A stretch of DNA of 64,000 bases from Nitrospirillum amazonense (GTDB taxonomy: Bacteria > Pseudomonadota > Alphaproteobacteria > Azospirillales > Azospirillaceae): positions 62,001 through 126,000 of the forward strand of contig NZ_VITN01000009.1 of assembly GCF_007828045.1 (NCBI RefSeq), given 5' to 3'. The notes beneath the pieces are model-generated. The model was not told where the DNA came from and ran no database searches. It saw only the letters and a list, made by a program, of their open reading frames with translations. Positions 53,672 through 62,088 of the stretch are shown piece after piece. Position numbers and translations under genes: made by a program. Each line of letters opens with the position of its first letter. Positions within the stretch are counted from its first letter, which is position 1.

Positions 53672-53918
53672 GGTCTTCGGTCCCTTGGCCCCTGGGGTGG
53701 AACGACGCGATCCCCATGGCGCCCAAAGACAGCCATGGTTAACGCCGTGTTCCCAAGCAAGGCCCGGGCCGCCGCCCTCACCCGCGAAAATCCAGGCGAT
53801 CCGCCGGTTTAGCCGGCGTGAAGCCCGGCCAGACATGCCCCTGCCCCAAGCCGGCCCGGGCAAAAGATTCCGACAGATCGGCAACTATTGCCGATCTGCC
53901 ATCGTCGCCGCCGGGGCA

Positions 53919-54908
53919 TCAGCCGAAACGCCGCAGCCGTTCCACCAGCAGGTCGAAGAAGGCGTCGCTGTCGGCCTTCAGCATGACGGTGGCGTTGCGC
54001 GGCCGGCCGGTGGTGTTCCAGCGGTCGATAACCGTCTGCCCGGTGGTCAGCGGGCTGCCGGTCTCGATCTCCACATTCACGGTCTTGCCCTCGAAGATGC
54101 CCGGCCGGATCAGCCAGGCGATGACGCAGGGGTCATGCAGCGGGCCGCCGTCGGTGCCGTACTTGTGCTCGTCATAGCGCTGGTAGAAGTCCAGCATCTC
54201 GTACGTCGCCTGGGCCACGCGGTTGCCCACGGCCTGGATGCGGTCCATATGGCGACGCGCGGTCAGGACCTGGTGGGTGACGTCCAGCGGGAACATGACG
54301 ATGGGCACACCCGACTTGAAGACGATGTCGGCGGCGTGCGGATCGACATAGATGTTGAATTCGGCGCAGGGGGTGGAATTGCCGCCCTCCATCTGCGCGC
54401 CGCCCATCAGCACGATCTGGCGCAGGCGGGTGGCGATCGCCGGTTCCTTCACCAGGGCGCGGGCGACATTGGTCAGCGGCCCTAGCGGGCATAGGGTGAC
54501 GGTGCCCGGCTCCTCCCGCATCACCGTCTCGATGATGAAGTCCACCGCGTGCTGCGCCTGCAGCGGCATGGTCGGCTCGGGCAGGACCGGGCCATCCAGG
54601 CCGGTGTCGCCGTGCACCTCCGGCGCCGTGTGCAGCAGGCGCACCATGGGCCGGTCGCAACCGGCATACACCTTCACGTCCGGCCGGCCCGCCAGCTCGC
54701 ACACCCGGCAGGCGTTCTTCTCCGTCCATGGCAGGGGCGCGTTCCCCGCCACGGCGGTGATGCCCAGCACCTCCACATCCTCGGGGCTGGCCAAGGCCAG
54801 CAGGATGGCCACGGCGTCGTCCTGGCCGGGATCGGTGTCGATGATGATCTTGTAGGGCTTGGCCGCACCTTGGGTGGCGGCGGCAAGGGTGGTGGGGGTG
54901 GTGATCAT
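53919..54908 (-). CDS. Inosine/uridine-preferring nucleoside hydrolase
   Basis: 329 aa. Cleaves ribonucleosides to base and ribose. The calcium and substrate motif DTDPGQDDAVAILLA is at the N-terminus; others are FNIYVDPHAADIVF and NTPC-type contacts (STPCAEFNIYVDPHAA). ATG 54908 is assumed; a GTG at 54944 would add 12 residues and neither has a clear ribosome-binding site. Likely purine/pyrimidine salvage in the cytoplasm. Confidence 0.94.
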   Translation of the reverse strand: MITTPTTLAAATQGAAKPYKIIIDTDPGQDDAVAILLALASPEDVEVLGITAVAGNAPLPWTEKNACRVCELAGRPDVKVYAGCDRPMVRLLHTAPEVHGDTGLDGPVLPEPTMPLQAQHAVDFIIETVMREEPGTVTLCPLGPLTNVARALVKEPAIATRLRQIVLMGGAQMEGGNSTPCAEFNIYVDPHAADIVFKSGVPIVMFPLDVTHQVLTARRHMDRIQAVGNRVAQATYEMLDFYQRYDEHKYGTDGGPLHDPCVIAWLIRPGIFEGKTVNVEIETGSPLTTGQTVIDRWNTTGRPRNATVMLKADSDAFFDLLVERLRRFG

Positions 54909-55038
54909 GGGTCTGCCGTCGGTCTTGAGCGGAAAGGCCGACACTTAACGCGAAAACCACTTGAGAGGAAGCCGCCCACCCCGTTTTATGGCGCGGATGA
55001 ACCGGGGGTTGCGCCCCATCCGCCTGCCGCTGAGCTTC

Positions 55039-55788
55039 ATGCCATCCATGTCCCAGTCCACCGCCCCCAAGACCGCCGCCCGCACGGGCGACATTTCCCA
55101 GGAAAGCGACCTGCCGGGCCTGGCGGTATTCGACTTCGACGGCACCCTGGCGCGCGGCGACAGCCTGCTGCCCTTCCTGGCGCGGGTGGCGGGGGGCGAA
55201 ACCCTGCGCCGCCACCTGGCCGGCAGCGTGGCCGGTGCCGCGTCGCGCCGGTTGCCGGTTCGCCCCGGCCGCCGCCTGCCCGGTCGTCAGCGGCCCCCGG
55301 GGGAAGCCCTGGTGAAGGGCGGCCACGCCAGCGACGCGGACGACGATTTCAAGACGGCCTTCAAACGGCGCCTGCTGCGCCGCTGCCTGGCCGGCGTGCC
55401 GCTGGAGCGGGCACAGGAAGCGGCGGCGGAGATGGGGGCCTGGGTCCGCTGGCACACCCCGCTGCGCGACGCCCTGATGCGCCACGCCGACCAAGGCCAC
55501 CGCATCCTGGTGGCCACCGGGGCGCTCACCCTGTACATGCCGGCCCTGCTGGCCGACCTGCCGGTGCATGACCTGCTGGGCACCGAGATGGCGGTGGGCG
55601 AGGACGGCCTGCTGACGGGCGAGATGGTGGCCGGCAACTGCGTGCGCGCGGAGAAGGCCCGGCGCCTGGCCCTGTGGATGGAGGAGACGGGCCCCTATGG
55701 GCGCCGCTGGGGCTATGGCAACCAGCCCAGCGACCTGCCCTTCCTGGCCCTGATGGACGAGGCGACAGTGGTGCCTACGGCGCATTAG
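55039..55788 (+). CDS. HAD-IB family phosphatase
   Basis: 249 aa. Motif I is FDFDGTLARGDSLLPFLA, motif II the Thr in ATGALTLY, and motif III/IV in GNCVRAEKARRL and GYGNQPSDLPFLALMDEA. The subfamily contains phosphoserine phosphatase, phosphatidylglycerophosphatase C and related enzymes, and the substrate cannot be assigned. The cap region (residues ~60-110) is low in complexity and rich in Arg, Pro and Gly, unlike the usual family sequence. The start is uncertain among Met at 55039 and 55048. A three-hairpin element follows 9 bp after the stop. Confidence 0.85.
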   Translation: MPSMSQSTAPKTAARTGDISQESDLPGLAVFDFDGTLARGDSLLPFLARVAGGETLRRHLAGSVAGAASRRLPVRPGRRLPGRQRPPGEALVKGGHASDADDDFKTAFKRRLLRRCLAGVPLERAQEAAAEMGAWVRWHTPLRDALMRHADQGHRILVATGALTLYMPALLADLPVHDLLGTEMAVGEDGLLTGEMVAGNCVRAEKARRLALWMEETGPYGRRWGYGNQPSDLPFLALMDEATVVPTAH

Positions 55789-55796
55789 TTTTTCGC

Positions 55797-55878
55797 CCTC
55801 AAGCGCCGGGCGCCGGCATCCGCCGGCTTGGCTTCTCCTCAATTTCCGGCGGACGCGGTCGCGTCCTATGGCCGGGCT
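55797..55878 (+). repeat. Three-hairpin 3'-UTR element, copy 5 (hairpin 2 deleted)
   Basis: CCTCAAGCGCCGGGCG lead, hairpin 1 GCCGGC-ATCC-GCCGGC, spacer TTGGCTTCTCCTC, then a short AATTTCCGGC in place of hairpin 2, and hairpin 3 GGACGC-GGTC-GCGTCC, then CTATGGCCGGG. Same strand as the HAD-IB gene. Confidence 0.82.
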
Positions 55879-55903
55879 GAAATGCGATGAAGATTACAGG
55901 CAC

Positions 55904-56770
55904 CTACAGCTTGATGTAGGGCGCGCGCACGCCGATGGGGGAGCCGAGGGTGAAGCCCAGCGCCTCATCGGCGCGGCCCTGGTTGACGGCGATCTCCACC
56001 AGGCCGCTGGAATTCACGTACCAGAAAGCGGTGCCCCGGGGCACGGCGCCGAAGGTGCGGGCGGGCTCCACCGCCTGGCCGCCGCCGCCGGGGCCGCCCA
56101 CCCACAGCCGGGCGTCGGGCGCGACGGTGCCGTCCAGCACTCCGGCGGGACGCAGGCCGGTCCAGCCGTTGCCGTAGCTGTCGATGTAGAGGATGCGGCC
56201 ATGGTCGGCGGTCCCGCCACCCCCTGTTCCGCCCAATGGCGCCGCACCCATCAGATCCGTCAAGGCCAGGGGCCGGACCCAGTCCCCCAGTTCCTGTCCT
56301 TCCACGGCCAAGGCCGCCACGGGCGCGAACAGGTCGCGGCCGTGGAAGGAGGCGGACAGGGCATCTGGCCGCCAGGTGACATCCCACGCCTCGGCCAGGC
56401 CCCCGGTGGTGGTGGTATCAGCGATGAGCGGCTGGAACAGGCCGTTATCCGGCCCTACCAACCAGACGGGGCGCCCTTGGGGTTTCCCCTGCCCACCGGA
56501 CAGCTGCACGGCCAGGGGGCGGCGCTCCGTGCCCACGCCGGGATCGACCACGGCCAGGAAGACGGCCGGCACGGTGGTGTGCGGTAGGGCCGCCAGGGTG
56601 GCCGGCAGAATGGCGGCCAGCAGGCGGCCGGCGGCCAGGGGATCGAAGGCGGGGGCGTCGTGCATCAGGTCGATGACGGCGGTGCCCGCCGGGGCGCGGG
56701 CCGCCAGCACCGCCCGCATCTGGCCGACATAGGGGCCGGACCAGCCGAAATCGGTATAGAGGAAGATCAT
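55904..56770 (-). CDS. SAM hydrolase/chlorinase-fluorinase family protein
   Basis: 288 aa. DUF62 family: YTDFGWSGPYVGQMRAVL near the N-terminus with the adenosine-contact Asp, DPGVGTERRPLAV, GPDNGLF and GRDLFAPVAALA. Most members hydrolyse S-adenosylmethionine to adenosine and methionine using hydroxide, and the chlorinase-specific loop is not evident. Start ATG 56770. Monocistronic. Confidence 0.93.
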   Translation of the reverse strand: MIFLYTDFGWSGPYVGQMRAVLAARAPAGTAVIDLMHDAPAFDPLAAGRLLAAILPATLAALPHTTVPAVFLAVVDPGVGTERRPLAVQLSGGQGKPQGRPVWLVGPDNGLFQPLIADTTTTGGLAEAWDVTWRPDALSASFHGRDLFAPVAALAVEGQELGDWVRPLALTDLMGAAPLGGTGGGGTADHGRILYIDSYGNGWTGLRPAGVLDGTVAPDARLWVGGPGGGGQAVEPARTFGAVPRGTAFWYVNSSGLVEIAVNQGRADEALGFTLGSPIGVRAPYIKL

Positions 56771-56840
56771 GGCGGCGGACCTCTCGGGAGAGGGGAGACG
56801 GTGGACAGGACCCGCCCGATCATGACCGGCGGCGGCGCCA

Positions 56841-56875
56841 AAAGGAAAGGGCCGCCCGGTCGCCCGGACGGCCCC
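56841..56875 (-). terminator. Intrinsic terminator of the Bax-inhibitor-1 gene
   Basis: On the minus strand GGGCCGTCCGGGCGACC pairs its ends with CGGGCGGCCC and is followed by TTTCCTTTT. Confidence 0.8.
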
Positions 56876-56904
56876 ACAACGTTCTCAATGCGGGCGGGTT
56901 CCGC

Positions 56905-57627
56905 TTAGTTGCGGCGATCGCCCATCAGCTGCATCAGGGAGACGAAGATGTTGATGAAGTCGAGGTACAGGCTCAGCGCGCCCATGACGGCCAGCTTGGT
57001 GTTGGCCTCGACACCCCAGGACTCGGCGTACATCTCCTTGATGCGCTGGCTGTCGTAGGCGGTCAGGCCCGTGAAGATCAGCACGCCCAGCACCGACACC
57101 GCGAACTGCAGCGCGCTGGAGGCCAGGAAGATGTTGACCAGGCTGGCGATGACCAAGCCGATGACGCCCATGATCAGGAACGAGCCGAACTGCGTCAGGT
57201 CGCGCTTGGCGGTGTAGCCGTACAGCGAGGCGCCGGCGAAGGTGGCGGCCGAGATGAAGAACACGCGGGCGATGCTGGCGCCGGTGAACACCAGGAAAAG
57301 GCTCATGAGCGACAGGCCCATGACGGCGCAGTAGGCGAAGAAGACGGTGCGCAGCGTGCCCGACGACATGCGGTTGATGCCGGCCGACAGGGCGAACACG
57401 AAGCCGATGGGGGCCAGCATGACCACCCATTTCAGCGGCGTGCCGAAGATGGCCGCCACCAGGGCCGGGGACTGGGCCCCGAAGAAGGCGACAAGGCCGG
57501 TGACGATCAGGCCGACAGTCATGTAGTTGAAAACGCGCAGCATGTGCTGGCGCAGGCCCTCATCGAACAGGGCCCGGTCGTAAGCGCCGGTGCTCGACGC
57601 AAAACGATTGTAGGGTCCAATAGCCAT
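56905..57627 (-). CDS. Bax inhibitor-1 family membrane protein (YbhL/YccA type)
   Basis: 240 aa, seven hydrophobic helices. N-terminal YNRFASSTGAYDRALFDEGLRQHMLRVFNYM is the common bacterial start, and the family's C-terminal LTAYDSQRIKEMYAESWGVEANTKLAVMGALSLYLDFINIFVSLMQLMG has the conserved acidic residues. Bacterial homologues are pH-sensitive calcium-leak channels or FtsH partners. ATG 57627 follows GAGGAA. Confidence 0.94.
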   Translation of the reverse strand: MAIGPYNRFASSTGAYDRALFDEGLRQHMLRVFNYMTVGLIVTGLVAFFGAQSPALVAAIFGTPLKWVVMLAPIGFVFALSAGINRMSSGTLRTVFFAYCAVMGLSLMSLFLVFTGASIARVFFISAATFAGASLYGYTAKRDLTQFGSFLIMGVIGLVIASLVNIFLASSALQFAVSVLGVLIFTGLTAYDSQRIKEMYAESWGVEANTKLAVMGALSLYLDFINIFVSLMQLMGDRRN

Positions 57628-57878
57628 GACGTTCCTCGAATGATCCCAGGTTAAACCCAGGCGGCCCCCATGGGCCGCGACTTCCATATTGTCCCACTGG
57701 CCCGGCGATTCAACGGGAAAGCGACCAAGCCCCGGACGGGTTACACACTTGTAATGTAGGGAGGAACCGTGGCGGCAGTGGGGCGGCGGCCCCGGTGCCG
57801 GGGACCCGCAGGCCGCGAAATGGTCTCGCCGGGAAGGCTTGCGCCGCCTGAACGCAGCGGGTTCCAGCCGGCCGGAAC

Positions 57879-57952
57879 TGGAGCGGGTGAAGGGAATCGA
57901 ACCCTCGTCGTAAGCTTGGGAAGCTTCTGCTCTACCATTGAGCTACACCCGC
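57879..57952 (-). tRNA. tRNA-Gly (anticodon CCC)
   Basis: 74 nt. Acceptor GCGGGTG/CACCCGC, D-arm GCTCAATGGTAGAGC, anticodon loop TTCCCAA (anticodon CCC), T-loop TTCGATT, then TCCA at the end. Confidence 0.95.
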
Positions 57953-58093
57953 GCCGGGAAGGAGCTTATAGGGCTTTCCGGGGCGGCGTTCAAGCGGCAG
58001 TAGGGCCGCCACTTGAAACGCGGGAAACATCGAACCTCAGGGGCACATCAATCAGGGTCCCGGCCGTTGCAATTGGCCGGGGGGCCGGACGGT

Positions 58094-58696
58094 TCAGCGA
58101 ACCGCCCTCCGGCGCGGGCGGGCCAGCTTGGCCACGCCAGCCTCGGCGGTTTCGGCTGTCGCGGCGGGGACGGCCGTGCGGGTCGGGGCGCGGCCCAGCA
58201 TGCCGTGGGCGTTGCTGAGCGAGCCGGGGATGAACTCCAGACCCAGGAAGCGGTCCAGTTCCACCGGGCCCGGCAGCTTCAGGCCCAGCACCGGCTGGCG
58301 GGTGAAGCCGAAGCGGTTGTAGTAGGGCGCATCGCCCACCAGCAGGACGCTGGCATAGCCCAGCGCCTCGGCCCGGGCCAGGCTGGCGCGGATCAGCTGG
58401 CCACCCAGGCCGGCGGACCGGTAATCCTCGGCCACGGCGATGGGGCCAAGCATCAGGGTCATGGTGCCGTCGGCGGCCATCACCGGCCAGTAGCGGATGG
58501 ACGCCACCAGGCGCGGCTGGGCGGCGGAGTAGCCGGGCGCCTCTTCATCCAGCGCCACCATGCACAGATCGGCCACAGGGGCCACGCCACGGCGCAGGCG
58601 GTAAACGGTCTTGGCTTTGCGCTTCGGTCCGAAGGCGGTGTCGAGCAGGCGTTCGATGGCGCCGGCGTGCGCCGGCAGCTCAGTCGTCAGGATCAT
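58094..58696 (-). CDS. GNAT-family N-acetyltransferase (YhbS-like)
   Basis: 200 aa. The GNAT fold shows the substrate segment VASIRYWPV, the acetyl-CoA motif A as GPIAVAEDYRSAGLGGQLI, and YYNRFGFTR in motif B. The C-terminal 50 residues add an Ala/Arg-rich tail. Substrate unknown. It is preceded by a 200-nt same-strand leader with a promoter and hairpins (58740-58933), so regulation in the leader is likely. Confidence 0.9.
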   Translation of the reverse strand: MILTTELPAHAGAIERLLDTAFGPKRKAKTVYRLRRGVAPVADLCMVALDEEAPGYSAAQPRLVASIRYWPVMAADGTMTLMLGPIAVAEDYRSAGLGGQLIRASLARAEALGYASVLLVGDAPYYNRFGFTRQPVLGLKLPGPVELDRFLGLEFIPGSLSNAHGMLGRAPTRTAVPAATAETAEAGVAKLARPRRRAVR

Positions 58697-58739
58697 ACGA
58701 TTGGGGTGTCCCGGTTCTCTAAAACGATGGCGCGGTGGG

Positions 58740-58871
58740 CGCCTAGAGACCGGAACCGAGGGGCGTCGCCAGGAGTGGGGCGACGCGTCAGCATCCGGCC
58801 GTGATACGACCCTGTCGCCCGCAAGGCAGGCGACCGGAGGATCGTCGTCGAAGGAGGAGGCTGGCGTACAT
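58740..58871 (-). promoter_or_regulatory. Structured 5' leader of the GNAT gene with a short Arg-rich open reading frame
   Basis: Two hairpins lie on the same strand as the GNAT gene. One has the stem GCGTCGCC / GGCGACGC with loop CCACTCCT (58763-58786), the other GTCGCC / GGCGAC (58814-58834). Overlapping them is a 27-codon frame (58871-58788) beginning MYASLLLRRRSSGR with six arginines. Several CCUCC segments (loop CCACTCCT, CCTCCTCC, ATCCTCC) are complementary to Shine-Dalgarno sequence. Whether this is an attenuator, a leader peptide or an sRNA cannot be decided. Confidence 0.5.
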
Positions 58872-58904
58872 GTAACGCGCCGTCGGTAGTTGCACCTGAG
58901 GGCC

Positions 58905-58933
58905 TATATGAGGCCAAGCCCCCCCGGGCGCAA
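58905..58933 (-). promoter_or_regulatory. Sigma70-type promoter of the GNAT leader
   Basis: On the minus strand TTGCGC and CATATA are separated by 17 nt. The -10 box resembles that of the tRNA-Ala genes (CATATT). Predicted start about 200 nt before the GNAT ATG. Confidence 0.6.
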
Positions 58934-59215
58934 GCGTGTTTTTTAGGGCCTGATCCCCGCTGGGCCGGGGTCGGCATCCCGCTTACGGCAATGCTGGGAC
59001 CACCGCCTCGCACGCATGTGGCCCGCAGCCCCCCTCGGACGCCCGGGGGCGCCCCCCCGGGACGCCTTCCTCCCCTGCCGCCCAAGACCCTGGAGATTGG
59101 CCGCGAACAGGCCTAAGAAGGATGGGACAGGAGATTTTGTCGCGGACCAATCAGGCGCTGGGCGAACCAGCCGCCGGCCGGCGACATGGGAAGAACGCCC
59201 TGAAAGACAAGTCCC
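58934..59215 (+). other. Intergenic stretch upstream of apaG, nothing recognised
   Basis: No coding frame with family content and no clear hairpin or promoter. It contains C- and G-runs (CCCCCCCGGG) and forms the left part of the gap between the GNAT leader and apaG. Confidence 0.4.
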
Positions 59216-59608
59216 ATGTACAGTGAAACCACCCATGCCATCCGGGTCAGCGTGCGCCCCGAATTCCTGGAGGACCAATCGTCCCCGGGGGAAGGTCACT
59301 ACGTCTGGGCCTACACCGTGCGAATCGAGAACACCGGCGGCGAGACGGTGCAACTGCGCAGCCGCCACTGGCACATCACCGATGCCCGCGGCCGGGTGCA
59401 GGAGGTGCGGGGCGCCGGCGTGGTGGGCGAGCAGCCGGTGCTGAGCCCCGGGCAATCCTTTGAATACACCAGCGGCACGCCGCTGAGCACGCCATCAGGC
59501 ATCATGGTCGGCAGCTATCAGATGGAGCGCACGGACGGCAGCCGGTTCGACGTGCGCATCCCGGCCTTTTCGCTGGATAGCCCCCATGAACGTGGGGCGC
59601 TGAACTGA
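59216..59608 (+). CDS. apaG: ApaG-domain protein (Co2+/Mg2+ efflux-associated)
   Basis: 130 aa. The whole length is the ApaG/FN3-like fold: [79 protein letters not shown] with the RHWHITDA and GxGVVGxxP motifs. ApaG is linked to cation homeostasis and, in eukaryotes, to F-box proteins. Start ATG 59216. Confidence 0.96.
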   Translation: MYSETTHAIRVSVRPEFLEDQSSPGEGHYVWAYTVRIENTGGETVQLRSRHWHITDARGRVQEVRGAGVVGEQPVLSPGQSFEYTSGTPLSTPSGIMVGSYQMERTDGSRFDVRIPAFSLDSPHERGALN

Positions 59609-59763
59609 CAGCCCCGCCCGCTCGTAGATAAAGCCACAAGACCAGCCGTCCGCTGTCACAGACGGCACCGCGCAGTGCTTGTACAGAACCTGACCGCATG
59701 GTCCCGAATCAGGGCCCAGACGCCCCGTCGCCATCAAGCCAGCCCGCCCGAGGGAGAAATACC

Positions 59764-60432
59764 GTGACCCACGCCAAAAATACCCCTGCCGACAAGATCG
59801 TGGCCGGGCCGGTCCACGGGCGCCGCACCGTGGTCGCCCAAGGCCGCCCCAGCCGGGAGGAAGCGGAGGAGGCGGTTCGCACCCTGCTGCGCTGGGCGGG
59901 CGACGATCCCACGCGCGAAGGCTTGCTGGGCACGCCCGACCGCGTGGTCCGCAGCTATGAGGAATTCTTCGCCGGCTATGCCTCCGACCCCATGGAGCTG
60001 CTGGCCCGCACGTTCGAGGAGACCGACGGCTACGACGAGATGGTCGTGCTGCGCGACATCCGCTTTGAAAGCTACTGCGAGCACCACATGGTGCCCATCA
60101 TCGGCGTGGCCCACGTGGCGTACCTGCCCCGGTCGCGCGTGGTCGGCATCTCCAAGCTGGCGCGGGTGGTGGAGGTCTACGCCAAGCGCCTGCAGATCCA
60201 GGAGAAGATGACCTCGCAGATCGCCAACACCATCGACGAGGTGCTGCAGCCCCTGGGCGTGGCCGTGGTGATCGAGGCGTCGCATCAGTGCATGACCACC
60301 CGCGGCGTGCACAAGCCCGGCGTGTCCATGGTCACCAGCCGCATGCTGGGCGCCTTCCGCAACGACCCCAGCACCCGCCGCGAGTTCCTGGCCATGATCG
60401 GCAACCCCAGCCCGGCCGGGAGCATGTTCTGA
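59764..60432 (+). CDS. folE: GTP cyclohydrolase I
   Basis: 222 aa. First enzyme of tetrahydrofolate synthesis. The zinc ligands are present: Cys and His in [13 protein letters not shown] and Cys in [10 protein letters not shown], with the substrate motif [22 protein letters not shown] chose GTG 59764 because it has a GAGGGAG ribosome-binding site upstream and gives a family-like length. Confidence 0.96.
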   Translation: MTHAKNTPADKIVAGPVHGRRTVVAQGRPSREEAEEAVRTLLRWAGDDPTREGLLGTPDRVVRSYEEFFAGYASDPMELLARTFEETDGYDEMVVLRDIRFESYCEHHMVPIIGVAHVAYLPRSRVVGISKLARVVEVYAKRLQIQEKMTSQIANTIDEVLQPLGVAVVIEASHQCMTTRGVHKPGVSMVTSRMLGAFRNDPSTRREFLAMIGNPSPAGSMF

Positions 60433-60468
60433 TACGCGCGGCATTTGAACGTGGCCGTTCAAATGCTC

Positions 60469-60563
60469 CCTCATGCGCCGGGCGGCGGATGTCCGTCCGC
60501 CTAGGCTCGTCCTCGCTGCGCCCTCCGGTGCTCGCTACGGCGGCCCCGGTCGGGGCCTACAGC
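60469..60563 (+). repeat. Three-hairpin 3'-UTR element, copy 6 (degenerate hairpin 2)
   Basis: Lead CCTCATGCGCCGGGCG, hairpin 1 GGCGGA / TCCGCC around a TGTCCG loop, spacer TAGGCTCGTCCTC, diverged hairpin 2, hairpin 3 GGCCCC-GGTC-GGGGCC, then TACAGC. Same strand as folE, starting 36 nt after its stop. Confidence 0.78.
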
Positions 60564-60628
60564 GACACGAGTCACCATCTCGTGCCGCTGGTATGAGGCC
60601 GGAGCCCCAACACCAACGAGCCAGCACC

Positions 60629-60674
60629 AAAGGAAAAGGCCGGCGGCGCCCCAGCGCCACCGGCCTTTTCCTTT
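60629..60674. terminator. Strong bidirectional terminator between folE and the LptE-like gene
   Basis: AAAGGAAAAGGCCGG and CCGGCCTTTTCCTTT are a 15-bp perfect stem around a GC-rich centre, with A/T-rich tails on both sides. Confidence 0.9.
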
Positions 60675-60702
60675 GCGCCATCGCCAGTCCCATCACCCTT
60701 TT

Positions 60703-60800
60703 CCTAGGCCGCGACTGCGGCCGCCGGAGCGTTTTGGGAAGCGACGCGGACCGAAACGCGAGAATGGCCAAAGGGCCGGACGGCCCTGCCGGCACCTGAG
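60703..60800 (-). repeat. Three-hairpin 3'-UTR element, copy 7 (complete)
   Basis: Read on the minus strand: CCTCAGGTGCCGGCAG lead, hairpin 1 AGGGCC-GTCC-GGCCCT, hairpin 2 GCGTTT / AAACGC around GGTCCGCGTCGCTTCCC, hairpin 3 GGCCGC-AGTC-GCGGCC. It starts 5 nt after the stop of the LptE-like gene. Copies 6 and 7 flank the terminator in opposite orientations. Confidence 0.86.
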
Positions 60801-60804
60801 GAAC

Positions 60805-61395
60805 TCAGAGAATCATCGCCGCGAACAGGTTGTCGCGGATGCCCTTGGCCAGCTGGGCGTCCATGTCGCGGGCCATGTCGCGCACCAGCTGCGACCAAGT
60901 CTTTTCCCGCTGGTTCAGAGTTACGTCCTCGGACACCGACTGGCTGGAGGTCACCACCACCAAGGTACTGCCGGCATAGCCCTTGGCCGGCATGTCGACC
61001 TGGATCTCCACCTCCACCCGACCGTCATACCGTTGCGACTGGTCGGTGGTGAACCAGCCCTTCACGCCGGTGGTGCGCGGCAGGTTCACTTCCACGATGC
61101 TGGCGTTCTTGATGACCACCCGGGCCTTGCCGCTGGAGCCGGCGGCCTTCAACCGGTCCTGCACCCATAGACGCACCACCTCGGCCGGGGTCAGTTGCAG
61201 CTGGTATTCGATGTTGGGCGGCTTCATGGGCGACACGTAATCGTTCACCACCTCGATCTCGGCCACGTTCAAGGTGATGGGCGTCTCATCGGCGAAGCCG
61301 AAGCCGCCCGACTGGGCCCACGCGGACCGTACACCCACGCCGGCGGGTGCCACGACCAGCAGACCGAGAACAAGGGCCAAGAACAGACGACGCAT
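60805..61395 (-). CDS. Secreted LptE-like protein of unknown function
   Basis: 196 aa. Signal peptide MRRLFLALVLGLLVVAPAGVGVRSAWA. The mature region has a mixed alpha/beta pattern (ITLNVAEIEVVNDYVSP, ARVVIKNASIVEVNLP, YDGRVEVEIQVDMPAKGYAGSTLVVVTSSQ, then a helical C-terminus) resembling the outer-membrane assembly lipoprotein fold of LptE, but the lipobox Cys is absent. Family assignment by pattern only. Monocistronic. Confidence 0.6.
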   Translation of the reverse strand: MRRLFLALVLGLLVVAPAGVGVRSAWAQSGGFGFADETPITLNVAEIEVVNDYVSPMKPPNIEYQLQLTPAEVVRLWVQDRLKAAGSSGKARVVIKNASIVEVNLPRTTGVKGWFTTDQSQRYDGRVEVEIQVDMPAKGYAGSTLVVVTSSQSVSEDVTLNQREKTWSQLVRDMARDMDAQLAKGIRDNLFAAMIL

Positions 61396-61944
61396 GGGTC
61401 ACCTCGAAAAAGGCGGTAAGCCTGAATGGTAGCTGGCAATGCTTGTGTCATGACCCCGGCGGCCGATCAAGCGCGACGCCGGAGATAAACCCCTACCAAC
61501 GGCAGGGAAGACGCATGGCGGCGCGACTCGAATCCCCCGACGGAGGGCCTAGCCTCAAGGAATCCCCCCTCTCCCCGGCGCGGCCCCTGCTGCCTGGCGG
61601 TCCACAAGCCTGTCAAGGCCGAATCAGGGGCCGCCATGGCCCTACGCGATAAGGAAATACCCCCGTCGGCGCAAACGTATTGTCATTAATATCGTTTAAT
61701 TCCAATAACTTGCCTTTATTGCCTATTTTTTGGGCAAAGAGCGCAGAGCCCCGGGACTCCTGGCCCCGGCACCACCCTTTCACAGACTTATCCACAGTTT
61801 CTGGGGGTATCTGAATCCCGCCCCTTCCCCTGGCCGAAAGGCATGTGGGCCCTGCCATGATCGTGATCACAGGAGGGGGCGCCTCATCCCTCCCCGCCAC
61901 GATCGCCCACGGCTCCTCAGCCCACCTCGCGCGCCGGCGCTTGT

Positions 61945-61974
61945 CTTGAACCGTGGGAGGGGGTACCCATGTAT
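61945..61974 (+). promoter_or_regulatory. RpoH (sigma32)-type promoter of the Hsp20 gene
   Basis: CTTGAA at 61945-61950, then 15 nt, then CCCATGTAT at 61966-61974. This fits the heat-shock consensus CTTGAA / CCCCATNT. Predicted start is about 125 nt before the Hsp20 ATG. Confidence 0.7.
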
Positions 61975-62058
61975 CCCGTAGGCGGTGCCGTTCCGGGCCG
62001 CCGAGCAGCGGGCCGAAGGCACCGGGTTCGGATGGAGCCTGGCGCGGAGGCCGCCCCC

Positions 62059-62088
62059 GCATATTCGCTCGTTGCATACTCGCTCGTT
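62059..62088 (+). repeat. Tandem 15-bp repeat next to the Hsp20 ribosome-binding site
   Basis: GCATATTCGCTCGTT and GCATACTCGCTCGTT lie directly before GGAGGAGG. In ROSE-like thermometers such segments pair with the ribosome-binding site; the segment GCTCGTT contains no clear complement to GGAGG, so this is only a suggestion. Confidence 0.55.

Noticed and set aside
58851-58874. Plus-strand AAGGAGGAGG followed by ATG TAA as a start-stop ORF
   Set aside because: The strong ribosome-binding-like sequence is the complement of the leader CCTCC run and no gene follows on the plus strand within reach.
61788-61796. DnaA box TTATCCACA as an origin of replication
   Set aside because: Only one consensus box is visible and none of the genes usually near alphaproteobacterial origins is in the window.
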